From Alphaproteobacteria bacterium (GTDB lineage: Bacteria > Pseudomonadota > Alphaproteobacteria > DSM-16000 > Inquilinaceae): 14,835 bases of DNA. A program made the translations under genes and the position numbers. Location of the stretch: assembly GCA_029263555.1 (NCBI GenBank), contig JAJUFW010000016.1:1-14835 (forward strand), written 5' to 3'. Numbering within the stretch: the first letter of the stretch is position 1; every line of letters begins with the position of its first letter. The notes beneath the pieces are model-generated. The model was not told where the DNA came from and did no database searches. It worked only from the letters and a program-made list of their open reading frames with translations. Shown here in pieces: positions 1 to 5,979 of the stretch.

Positions 1-1
1 C

Positions 2-1528
2 GCGGCCGCGGCCATCGCGGCCGAACGGCTGGAGGCCGCTTCGGAGGCCGCCGCGGAAGGCGAGCAGCAGGAGCGGGCGGCCCGGCAGACGGTTCAGGAC
101 GCCTTCGCCCGCCTGACCCAGGCCCGCGAACGCCAGGGCAGGCTGGCCCAGGCGGCAGCGGCGCGCCAGTCGCGCCTCGCCGGGCTGACGGAGAGCCTGG
201 AGCGGGCCGAGACCGACCAGGAGGAAGCGGCGGTCGAGCTGGCCGAAACACTGGCCGCCATCGAGGCCCTTCCGGACACGGCCGCGCAGCGCGAGAAACA
301 GGCGGCGCTCCGCTCCACCCTGGCCGAGCGCCGCAGCGCCCATGCCGCGGCGAGGAACGCGCTCGACGGCCTGCGCCGCGAGGCCGCGGCGAGACGCCAG
401 CGCCTTGCCGCGATCGAACAGGAGGTGGCCTCCTGGCACGAGCGCGCCGCCGGTACCCGGGACCGGCTGGCGGAGCTGGATGCGCGCACCGAGGAGACGA
501 AGGAGCTTCTGGCCGAACTGGCCGAAAGACCGGCGGAGATCGCCGCCCAGCGCGAGGCCCTGTTCGACCGGATCGCGGCGGCGGAAGCGACGCGCAAGGA
601 AGCGGCCGACCTGCTGGCGACCGGCGAGGCGCGGCTTGCCTCCGCCGAGCAGGCCCTGAAGGCCGCTGAGACGGGGCTGGCCGAAGCCCGGGAGAACCGT
701 GTCCGCGGCGAGGCGGAAGTCCGGGCCGCGATGACGGCGCAGGAAGGCATCCGCGAACGGATCACCGAGAGGCTGTCATGCTCTCCCGAGGAGCTCGCCG
801 CCATCGCGGAGCTGGATCCAGAGGCACCTCTCCCCGACGCCCGCGAGGTGGAGGAGCGACTGGAGCGGCTGATGCGGGAGCGGGACGGGATGGGACCGGT
901 CAACCTGCGCGCCGAGATCGAGGCGGAGGAGCTGGAAACCCAGATCCGGACCATGCACGCGGAGCGCGACGACCTGATCGCCGCCATCGAACGGCTGCGC
1001 CAGGGCATCGCCAGCCTGAACCGCGAGGCGCGGGAACGGCTGCTGGCGGCCTTCGAGGTGGTCGACGGCCATTTCCGCAGGCTGTTCGTCCGCCTGTTCG
1101 GCGGCGGCAAGGCCGAACTGAAGCTGACCGACACGGACGATCCGCTGAACGCCGGGCTCGAGATCTTCGCAAGTCCGCCCGGCAAGCGCCTCCAGCATCT
1201 CTCGCTCCTGTCCGGGGGCGAGCAGGCGCTGACCGCGGTATCGCTGCTGTTCGGCGTGTTCCTGACGAATCCCGCCCCGATCTGCGTGCTGGACGAGGTC
1301 GATGCGCCGCTGGACGACGCCAATGTCGACCGCTTCTGCACCATGTTGGAGGAACTCGCCCGGGACGAGGTGACGCGCTTCCTCGTCATCACCCATCACC
1401 GGATGACCATGGCCCGGGCCGACCGCCTGTTCGGCGTCACCATGCTGGAGCGGGGCGTGAGCCAGCTGGTCTCGGTCGACCTGGAGCGCGCCGAGGCGCT
1501 TCGCCAGACCTCCTTCACCCTGGTCTGA
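2..1528 (+). CDS. smc: Chromosome partition protein SMC, C-terminal part (5' end outside window)
   Basis: Partial gene: the frame is open from base 2, giving 508 residues to a TGA at 1526-1528. The first ~300 residues are an Ala/Glu/Arg-rich heptad-type coiled coil, the arm returning from the hinge. The remainder is the C-terminal ATPase head: ABC signature LSGGEQ at 1208-1225, Walker B ICVLDEVDAP from 1280, D-loop LDDANV, and the switch histidine in ITHHR near 1388. The GPVNLRAEIE motif (from about 894) marks re-entry toward the head. In the family this head pairs with the N-terminal Walker A head, binds ATP, and with ScpA/ScpB compacts and segregates chromosomes. A full alphaproteobacterial SMC is about 1150 residues, so the N-terminal head, first arm and hinge lie upstream. 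It is followed by 149 bases without a clear terminator before atpI. Family assignment is secure. Confidence 0.96.
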   Translation, partial: AAAAIAAERLEAASEAAAEGEQQERAARQTVQDAFARLTQARERQGRLAQAAAARQSRLAGLTESLERAETDQEEAAVELAETLAAIEALPDTAAQREKQAALRSTLAERRSAHAAARNALDGLRREAAARRQRLAAIEQEVASWHERAAGTRDRLAELDARTEETKELLAELAERPAEIAAQREALFDRIAAAEATRKEAADLLATGEARLASAEQALKAAETGLAEARENRVRGEAEVRAAMTAQEGIRERITERLSCSPEELAAIAELDPEAPLPDAREVEERLERLMRERDGMGPVNLRAEIEAEELETQIRTMHAERDDLIAAIERLRQGIASLNREARERLLAAFEVVDGHFRRLFVRLFGGGKAELKLTDTDDPLNAGLEIFASPPGKRLQHLSLLSGGEQALTAVSLLFGVFLTNPAPICVLDEVDAPLDDANVDRFCTMLEELARDEVTRFLVITHHRMTMARADRLFGVTMLERGVSQLVSVDLERAEALRQTSFTLV

Positions 1529-1594
1529 TCCGCCTCCGCGGCCCCGGGCGACGACGGCAAAGGCGCGACCTTTTCCCTCACTCACCCCGGAAAC

Positions 1595-1623
1595 TTGACA
1601 CGGACTGTCGCTCCTCACTAAGT
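1595..1623 (+). promoter_or_regulatory. Candidate promoter of the F0 ATP synthase operon
   Basis: A perfect -35 hexamer TTGACA (1595-1600, preceded by C as in alphaproteobacterial CTTGAC boxes) is followed, after 17 bases, by CTAAGT (1618-1623), a partial match to -10 boxes. Transcription would begin near 1630, about 50 bases before the atpI start. It lies in the only sizeable gap between smc and the atp genes. It is a sequence match only; the -10 is weak. Confidence 0.45.
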
Positions 1624-1677
1624 TGCGCGCGCCTGAGGTTGCGGGTACGGCCAGAACGCTGAGGTTTTCCCGTCATT

Positions 1678-2022
1678 GTGAGCAAGGACGACCGCCAGGG
1701 TCCGGATCACCCGGACAGTTTCGAGGCCCGGCTGCGCGCTGCACAAGCGCGACACCGGGAACGGAGCGGCGGAGCCGGTGCCCATGACGGTGCAAGATCG
1801 GAAGGCATGTCGGCCGGGCTGCGCATCGCGGTCGAATTGGCGGCAGCGGTCGCTGTCGGGACGGGGATCGGCATCGTGCTGGATCGCTGGCTCGGTACGG
1901 CACCGTGGCTGCTGATCGTGTTTTTCCTGGTGGGCTCGGCGGCGGGTTTCCTGAACGTCTACCGTGTCGGCCAGGAGATCGACCGTCGGGCAAGGGAACG
2001 CAAGGCGGCTGGCGGAAAATAG
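1678..2022 (+). CDS. atpI: F0F1 ATP synthase assembly protein AtpI
   Basis: A 114-residue protein with a GTG start; a GAGG about 13 bases upstream is a modest ribosome site. The N terminus (to about residue 45) is hydrophilic and contains SFEARLRAAQARH, typical of alphaproteobacterial AtpI. Two membrane segments follow (about 48-67 and 73-93), with a glycine-rich first helix (GTGIGIVLDRWLGTAPW) and the conserved GFLNVYR near the end of the second. AtpI is known to assist assembly of the c-ring in the membrane and is usually first in the F0 operon, as here. An in-frame ATG at residue 44 would remove the characteristic N terminus, so the GTG is preferred. An 87-base gap with a hairpin separates it from atpB. 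Confidence 0.88.
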   Translation: MSKDDRQGPDHPDSFEARLRAAQARHRERSGGAGAHDGARSEGMSAGLRIAVELAAAVAVGTGIGIVLDRWLGTAPWLLIVFFLVGSAAGFLNVYRVGQEIDRRARERKAAGGK

Positions 2023-2051
2023 GCCGGCCGCCGGATCGAGGCAGATGTCAG

Positions 2052-2068
2052 GGCCGCCATCGGCGGCC
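2052..2068 (+). other. Hairpin in the atpI-atpB gap
   Basis: A perfect 7-bp stem GGCCGCC/GGCGGCC with an ATC loop lies between atpI and atpB. It is followed by GGGGTTCAACC rather than a T run, so it does not look like a full intrinsic terminator. It could pause polymerase or protect the downstream message, lowering atpI output relative to the structural subunits; that role is inference. Confidence 0.5.
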
Positions 2069-2109
2069 GGGGTTCAACCGGATTAGGCGACAGACCGGGG
2101 AGAGGCCGC

Positions 2110-2832
2110 GTGGCGGGTCCGCTAGAGCAGTTCGAGATTAAGCCGATCGTTCCCATCCGGGTGGGCGATCTGGACCTTTCGTTCACCAACTCTTCGCTGT
2201 TCATGGTGATCGCCGTCGTGGTCATCACGACGTTCCTCGTGACCAGCATGCGGGGGCGCGCGCTCGTACCCACCCGCCTCCAATCGATGGCCGAGATGAG
2301 TTACGAGGTCATCGCCAACATGATACGCGACAATGTCGGGATGGACGGGCGCAGATATTTCCCGTTCGTCTTCTCGCTGTTCATGTTCGTCCTGGTCGGC
2401 AACCTCCTGGGCCTGATTCCCGGGGCGTTCACCTTCACCAGCCACATCATCGTCACCTTCGGCCTTGCCGCCGTGATTTTCATCGGCACGACGGTCATCG
2501 GCATCGCGCGTCACGGCACCCATTTCCTCCAGCTTTTCTTCCCGCCGGGGGCGCCGCTGTGGACCGCGATCATCCTGGTTCCGGTCGAACTGGTGTCCTA
2601 TCTCTCGCGTCCGGTCAGCCTGTCGGTCCGACTGTTCGCCAACATGACGGTCGGCCACGTGATCCTGAAGGTGATCGCCGGATTCGTCGCGCTGCTCGGG
2701 GTCTTCGGCGTTCTGCCGATCCTCGGCCTCGTCGCCATCACCGGCCTCGAGTTCATGATCGCGATCATCCAGGCGTATGTCTTCGCCATTCTGACCTGCG
2801 TCTACCTGCACGACGCGCTGCACCTGCACTAA
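2110..2832 (+). CDS. atpB: F0F1 ATP synthase subunit a
   Basis: 240 residues, the normal length for alphaproteobacterial subunit a. The start is GTG at 2110, preceded by a good GGGGAGAGG ribosome site. The protein is an integral membrane polypeptide with about five hydrophobic helices. The essential stator arginine is Arg174 in SLSVRLFANM, with Arg167 (LSRPVS) just before it and Gln221 (IIQAYVF) in the last helix; these form the proton half-channels facing the c-ring. The N-terminal QFEIKPIVPI segment is also family-typical. It acts in the cytoplasmic membrane, passing protons to and from the c subunit carboxylate. It lies 67 bases before atpE in the same operon. All key residues are present. 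Confidence 0.96.
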   Translation: MAGPLEQFEIKPIVPIRVGDLDLSFTNSSLFMVIAVVVITTFLVTSMRGRALVPTRLQSMAEMSYEVIANMIRDNVGMDGRRYFPFVFSLFMFVLVGNLLGLIPGAFTFTSHIIVTFGLAAVIFIGTTVIGIARHGTHFLQLFFPPGAPLWTAIILVPVELVSYLSRPVSLSVRLFANMTVGHVILKVIAGFVALLGVFGVLPILGLVAITGLEFMIAIIQAYVFAILTCVYLHDALHLH

Positions 2833-2899
2833 GGCGCGGCGCGGCTGCCCTCTTCCACCCAATCAACCATCCAATCATCCCAAGGAAGGACTAAGGACG

Positions 2900-3124
2900 A
2901 TGGAACTCGAAGCTGCTAAGTTCGTCGGCGCCGGCCTGGCGGCCATCGGCATGATCGGTGCCGGCATCGGCGTGGGCAATGTGTGGTCCAGCTACATCAC
3001 GGCGCTGTCCCGCAACCCGGCCTCGAAGGACGACATCGGCGCGAACATCTGGATCGGCTTTGCGGTCACCGAAGCCATCGCGCTGTTCGCCCTCATCGTC
3101 GCCCTGATCTCGCTGTTCGGCTAA
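2900..3124 (+). CDS. atpE: F0F1 ATP synthase subunit c (proteolipid)
   Basis: 74 residues forming a two-helix hairpin, the standard size. Helix 1 carries the GxGxGxG packing motif (Gly20, 22, 24, 26). The polar loop has Arg38-Asn39-Pro40, which contacts the central stalk. Helix 2 carries the proton-binding Glu58 in GFAVTEAIALF. Several copies form the rotor ring that turns against subunit a. No alternative sodium-binding signature stands out, so proton coupling is expected. The 67-base leader is low in G and rich in AATCA/CCATCC words, then AAGGAAGGA and a second AAGGA just before the ATG. Such an open leader with a strong ribosome site fits the need for many c copies per complex. Confidence 0.97.
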   Translation: MELEAAKFVGAGLAAIGMIGAGIGVGNVWSSYITALSRNPASKDDIGANIWIGFAVTEAIALFALIVALISLFG

Positions 3125-3146
3125 GGCGGCGCGCCGCGGACATTGA

Positions 3147-3170
3147 GGGCCGGCGCTTGCCCGCCGGCCC
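3147..3170 (+). other. Strong intercistronic hairpin after atpE
   Basis: A perfect 9-bp GC-rich stem, GGGCCGGCG (3147-3155) with CGCCGGCCC (3162-3170) and a 6-base loop, lies between atpE and the b' gene. It is followed by CTTGAGGAG, the b' ribosome site, not a T run. It may stabilise the atpE end of the message or cause partial termination, helping c exceed b and b'. The structure is seen; the role is inferred. Confidence 0.55.
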
Positions 3171-3185
3171 CTTGAGGAGTGCCCG

Positions 3186-3677
3186 ATGCCGCAATTCGAT
3201 CCTTCGACCTTTGCCAGTCAGCTGTTCTGGTTGGCGGTCTGTTTCGTCGCCCTCTACGTGCTGATGGCGCGCGTGGCCCTGCCGCGCATCGCCGAGGTGC
3301 TGGAGGAGCGGTCCGAGCGCATCGCCGACGATCTCGAACGCGCCGCCAGCCTCAAGAAGGAGGCCGACGCCGTGGTCGAACAGTATGAGGCGGCCCTTGC
3401 CAAGGCGCGTGCCGAAGCGGGTGCCGTCATCGCCCAGGCGACCCAGGAGATCGCCGAGGCTTCGTCCAAGCAGCAGGCGGCCTTCCTGGCCGAGCTGACC
3501 AAGAAGACCGACGCCGCCGAGGCGCGGATCCTCAAGGCGAAGGACGAGGCCAAGGCCCAGGTCCGCAGCATCGCGGTCGAGCTGGCCGGCGACATCACCA
3601 CCAAGCTGATCGGTGTTGCTCCGGCCGAGGAGGAGCTTGCGCAGAGCGTCGACACCGAGCTGAAGGGAGCCGCCTAG
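3186..3677 (+). CDS. atpF': F0F1 ATP synthase subunit b' (peripheral stalk)
   Basis: 163 residues with ATG at 3186, preceded by a GAGGAG ribosome site 7 bases away. The protein starts MPQFDPSTFASQLFWLAVCF, a hallmark of the b' type, with a single membrane helix at about residues 10-28, then a long charged Ala/Glu/Lys-rich helix running to the C terminus. In photosynthetic and many alphaproteobacterial ATP synthases one b and one b' form a heterodimeric stalk that holds F1 alpha3beta3 against subunit a through the delta subunit. Its presence next to the b gene supports a heterodimer rather than the E. coli-like b2 homodimer. Only one base separates its stop from the next start, so coupled translation is likely. 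It is sometimes named atpG or atpF2. Confidence 0.93.
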   Translation: MPQFDPSTFASQLFWLAVCFVALYVLMARVALPRIAEVLEERSERIADDLERAASLKKEADAVVEQYEAALAKARAEAGAVIAQATQEIAEASSKQQAAFLAELTKKTDAAEARILKAKDEAKAQVRSIAVELAGDITTKLIGVAPAEEELAQSVDTELKGAA

Positions 3678-3678
3678 A

Positions 3679-4314
3679 ATGCTGTCCGAACAGCAGATCA
3701 CGGCCCTGGCCGACGGCGAAAGCTTCGTCGTGGCCGCGGCGACGCCGGACGCCGCCGGCGCCCAGCAGGACGGAGTTTCCGCCCTCCCGCCCGGCGAACC
3801 GATCGTGGACGCCGTCCATGAAGAGGAAGCGCACGGCGTGGCCGCCGAGATCTGGCTTGTCGTCGCACTTGCGATCCTGATCGCCATTGCGTTCCGCCCC
3901 GCAAAGCGGGCGATCCTGGCGGCCCTGGACGCGCGGGCCGACCGGATCCGGACCGAGCTGGAGGAGGCCCAGCGCCTGCGCGAGGAAGCCCAGGCGGCCC
4001 TCGCCAACATTCAGCGCCGCCAGCGCGACGCCATGGCCGAGGCCGAGGAGATCGTCGCCCACGCCCGCCAGGAGGCCGAACGGCTGAAAGCCAAGGCGGC
4101 CCAGGATCTCGAGGACATGCTGAAGCGCCGCGAGGCGCAGGCGATGGATCGGATCCAGCAGGCCGAAGCCGCTGCCCTGGCCGAAGTGCGCGGCATTGCC
4201 GTGGACGTGGCCGTTGCCGCGGCCCGGCAGGTGATCACGGCGAGGCTGGGACAGGAGCAGGCAAGCGCCCTCGTCGACAAGTCGATCGAGGAACTGCCCG
4301 GCAAGCTGCACTAG
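3679..4314 (+). CDS. atpF: F0F1 ATP synthase subunit b (peripheral stalk), long N terminus
   Basis: 211 residues from the ATG that directly follows the b' stop, with AGGGAG about 9 bases upstream. One membrane helix spans about residues 57-72 (EIWLVVALAILIAIAF), followed by RPAKRAIL and a long coiled coil of the b family. Partner of b' in the stator stalk. The membrane helix begins unusually late: about 50 Ala/Pro/acidic residues precede it, where many b subunits have 5-30. An in-frame GTG at 3838, with GAGGAAG upstream, would give a 158-residue protein of more usual length, so the true start is not settled. I keep the ATG because of its position and ribosome site, and because acidic His/Glu-rich leaders occur in some relatives. 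Last gene of the operon, closed by a terminator. Confidence 0.9.
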   Translation: MLSEQQITALADGESFVVAAATPDAAGAQQDGVSALPPGEPIVDAVHEEEAHGVAAEIWLVVALAILIAIAFRPAKRAILAALDARADRIRTELEEAQRLREEAQAALANIQRRQRDAMAEAEEIVAHARQEAERLKAKAAQDLEDMLKRREAQAMDRIQQAEAAALAEVRGIAVDVAVAAARQVITARLGQEQASALVDKSIEELPGKLH

Positions 4315-4350
4315 GTCCGACGACGGCCATCGGGTCCGCAAGCGATCGGA

Positions 4351-4394
4351 AAGAGAAAAAGGGCCGTCGGCATTCGCCGGCGGCCCTTTCTCTT
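4351..4394. terminator. Bidirectional terminator between atpF and the DUF1127 gene
   Basis: GGGCCGTCGGC (4361-4371) pairs with GCCGGCGGCCC (4376-4386) around an ATTC loop, with one T-G wobble. The stem is flanked by AAGAGAAAAA on the left and TTTCTCTT on the right, which give a T-rich tail on either strand. It lies between two convergent genes and can serve both. Confidence 0.85.
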
Positions 4395-4447
4395 GGGCCG
4401 CGCCCTTCCCGGACGGCGGCATCCGCCGTTCCACCGCAGATGCCACC

Positions 4448-4630
4448 CTATGGTCCGAGGCCGATATCCCGCCTCAGATACTCGCTCAGATGGTCGATGC
4501 CGCGCCCCGACCGGCGCCGGCGTCGCCAGCCGGCGACGGCGCGGCCAAGCGTGCGGATGACCGCCGTGACCCTCGACGGCGCCGCGGTGCTGCGGAGAAT
4601 GGAAAAGGCATTTCTCGGGCTTTTGAGCAT
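4448..4630 (-). CDS. Small DUF1127-family protein
   Basis: 60 residues read on the minus strand from ATG at 4630-4628 to TAG at 4450-4448. The C-terminal half carries an arginine cluster (WRRRRRSGRG) followed by IDHLSEYLRRDIGL, the typical DUF1127 end (W-R-basic, L-S-D-x-L-L-R-D-I-G-L). The start is fixed by AAGAGGAAGAG just upstream; a longer frame from 4786 lacks such support and its extra residues look non-coding. In alphaproteobacteria, small proteins with this domain have been linked to RNA turnover, stress and phosphate or carbon physiology, but the role of this one cannot be deduced. It is monocistronic, ends at the shared terminator with atpF, and I could not assign a promoter. Confidence 0.8.
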   Translation of the reverse strand: MLKSPRNAFSILRSTAAPSRVTAVIRTLGRAVAGWRRRRRSGRGIDHLSEYLRRDIGLGP

Positions 4631-4840
4631 CGGCTCTTCCTCTTGCTGACGCTTGAAATGAGGACGGGACGGCCCGGCAGGGCCCCATCCCGCACGCTGC
4701 GGCAGGCGAGCACGCGCGCCGACGACGGGACGCGTGCCCGGCCGGGCGTTCGGCAAATCGGAGGAAACGGTCAGAACGGTCCGCACCGGGACCGGCGGCG
4801 GCCAATCAGGCCTTTCACCCTTCCGGAAGCTGCGGGATGC

Positions 4841-4939
4841 CTATCCCGGGCTGGAAGCACCCCGCCAGAAAAGCGAGCCACGGACGCGTCCTCGGGCCGA
4901 GCGCACCGAAAGGACCGCATGGACGGATCGGTAGGTCAT
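4841..4939 (-). CDS. Possible 32-residue peptide, unrecognised
   Basis: The minus strand has ATG at 4939-4937 preceded by CGGAGG with a 6-base spacer, a near-ideal ribosome site, opening a 32-codon frame that ends in TAG at 4843-4841. The peptide starts MTYRSVHAVLSVRS and is Arg/Ser-rich, with no recognised family. It lies upstream of and in the same direction as the DUF1127 gene, so it could be a leader peptide, a small protein, or chance. Only the ribosome site argues for it. Confidence 0.2.
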   Translation of the reverse strand: MTYRSVHAVLSVRSARGRVRGSLFWRGASSPG

Positions 4940-5015
4940 GGTCGTCCTCCGCGGCTGTGGGTGGGTAAGGTCGCGATCATCGCCAACGCAACTCTTTCCT
5001 TCAAGGCGGCAATTG

Positions 5016-5029
5016 ATCCGAGATCGGAT
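5016..5029. promoter_or_regulatory. Inverted repeat upstream of terC, possible operator
   Basis: ATCCGA-GA-TCGGAT, a perfect 6-2-6 inverted repeat in a locally AT-rich patch about 135 bases before the proposed terC start. Its size and symmetry suit a dimeric regulator. No known operator was recognised; chance is possible. Confidence 0.25.
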
Positions 5030-5162
5030 TATTTCGGGATTTGTTGCGCGGAGAACACACCTCGCGCGGCCGCCGACGCCCATCGCAGCCTTCGGCGGCA
5101 GCGAAACGTTCTTCAGTCACATGGCTTCGTCGAAGCCGGTCACAACGCGGCAGCCAACGCAG

Positions 5163-5909
5163 ATGCTCGACCTGTTGACCAGCCCGGAAGCCTGGGCAAG
5201 CCTCCTTACCCTTTCCGTGCTCGAGATCGTTCTCGGCATCGACAACGTCATCTTCCTGTCGATCATCTCGAGCCGTCTGCCCGAAGGGCAGCAGAAGCTG
5301 GCCCGTCGGATCGGCCTGGGGCTGGCGCTTCTGGCCCGGATCGCCCTCCTGTTCAGCATCGTCTGGATCATCGGTCTCACCCGTCCGATAGTCACGCTGA
5401 TGGAGCTTCAGTTCTCGTGGCGGGACCTGATCCTGATCGGCGGCGGCACCTTCCTGCTCTATAAGGCGACGACAGAGATCCACCTCGCATTGGAGGGCGA
5501 GGACGAGCACGGCGCGCCCGAAGCACGGCAGGCCGGCTTCGCCAATGTGATCACCCAGATCGTCCTTCTGGACATCGTCTTCTCGCTGGACTCGGTGCTG
5601 ACCGCGATCGGCATGACGGACCAGCTCCCGATCATGATCACGGCGGTCGTCATCGCCATCACGATCATGCTCCTGGCCGCCGAACCGCTCAGCGCCTTCG
5701 TCAACCGCCACAAGACCGTGAAGATGCTGGCCCTTTCCTTCCTGCTGCTGATCGGCGTGGCGCTGATCGCGGACGGCCTGCACTTCCATATCCCGCGCGG
5801 CTATCTCTATTTCGCGATCGCCTTCTCGATCCTGGTCGAAACGCTGAACCTGCTGGCCGCGCGCCGGGCACGAAAGCGCAAGGCATCGTCAGGGGCCGCC
5901 GGGGAATAG
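5163..5909 (+). CDS. TerC-family integral membrane protein
   Basis: 248 residues from ATG at 5163, which gives MLDLLTSPEAWASLLTLSVL, the usual start for this group. Earlier in-frame starts (5121, 4938) add residues without family character; none of the three has a clear ribosome site, so the start rests on homology. About seven hydrophobic helices are visible. Family signatures are LEIVLGIDNVIFLSII (Glu21, Asp27) and LLDIVFSLDSVLTAIG (Asp137, Asp143), repeated acidic motifs inside membrane segments that suggest an internal duplication and metal-ion binding. The TerC superfamily includes tellurium-resistance proteins and the manganese exporter Alx; members have been tied to metal export and to metal loading of secreted enzymes. 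The substrate here is unknown. Single gene, ending at a convergent terminator. Confidence 0.88.
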   Translation: MLDLLTSPEAWASLLTLSVLEIVLGIDNVIFLSIISSRLPEGQQKLARRIGLGLALLARIALLFSIVWIIGLTRPIVTLMELQFSWRDLILIGGGTFLLYKATTEIHLALEGEDEHGAPEARQAGFANVITQIVLLDIVFSLDSVLTAIGMTDQLPIMITAVVIAITIMLLAAEPLSAFVNRHKTVKMLALSFLLLIGVALIADGLHFHIPRGYLYFAIAFSILVETLNLLAARRARKRKASSGAAGE

Positions 5910-5916
5910 TCCAAAG

Positions 5917-5952
5917 AAGAAGGCCCGGACGCCATGGCATCCGGGCCTTCTT
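5917..5952. terminator. Bidirectional terminator between terC and gcvPB
   Basis: AAGAAGGCCCGGA (5917-5929) pairs perfectly over 13 bp with TCCGGGCCTTCTT (5940-5952) around a 10-base loop. The CTTCTTCCTTCC side gives a pyrimidine-rich tail on the plus strand, and the left flank reads CTTCTTTGG on the minus strand. It lies between the stops of two convergent genes and probably serves both. Confidence 0.8.
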
Positions 5953-5979
5953 CCTTCCGTGTCGCGGGTCTCCCGCCCC

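Larger units (their letters stand above)
4631..5162. other. Intergenic region between the DUF1127 gene and terC
   Basis: 532 bases without a confident gene. It should hold the DUF1127 promoter (minus strand) and the terC promoter (plus strand), but no convincing -35/-10 pair was found for either. Visible items are a 32-codon minus-strand reading frame with a good ribosome site (4841-4939) and a 14-base inverted repeat at 5016-5029. The plus frame of terC stays open back to 4938, but the translated stretch before 5163 has no membrane or family character. Confidence 0.6.

Noticed and set aside
94..1392. 432-codon minus-strand open frame opposite smc
   Set aside because: Low-complexity Ser/Arg/Ala product, antisense to a clear SMC coiled coil and ATPase head; a result of high GC at third positions.
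1529..1677. Terminator after smc
   Set aside because: No stem followed by a T run was found; only a promoter-like pair is visible.
4938..5162. Longer N terminus for the TerC-family protein
   Set aside because: The extra 75 residues lack membrane or family character and no ribosome site supports the 4938 or 5121 starts.
4940..5162. Manganese (yybP-ykoY type) riboswitch before terC
   Set aside because: Looked for because TerC relatives such as Alx can carry one; the conserved GGGGAGUAG-like core was not found.
4490..5464. 324-codon plus-strand frame over the DUF1127 region into terC
   Set aside because: Overlaps both genes in another frame and shows no family features.
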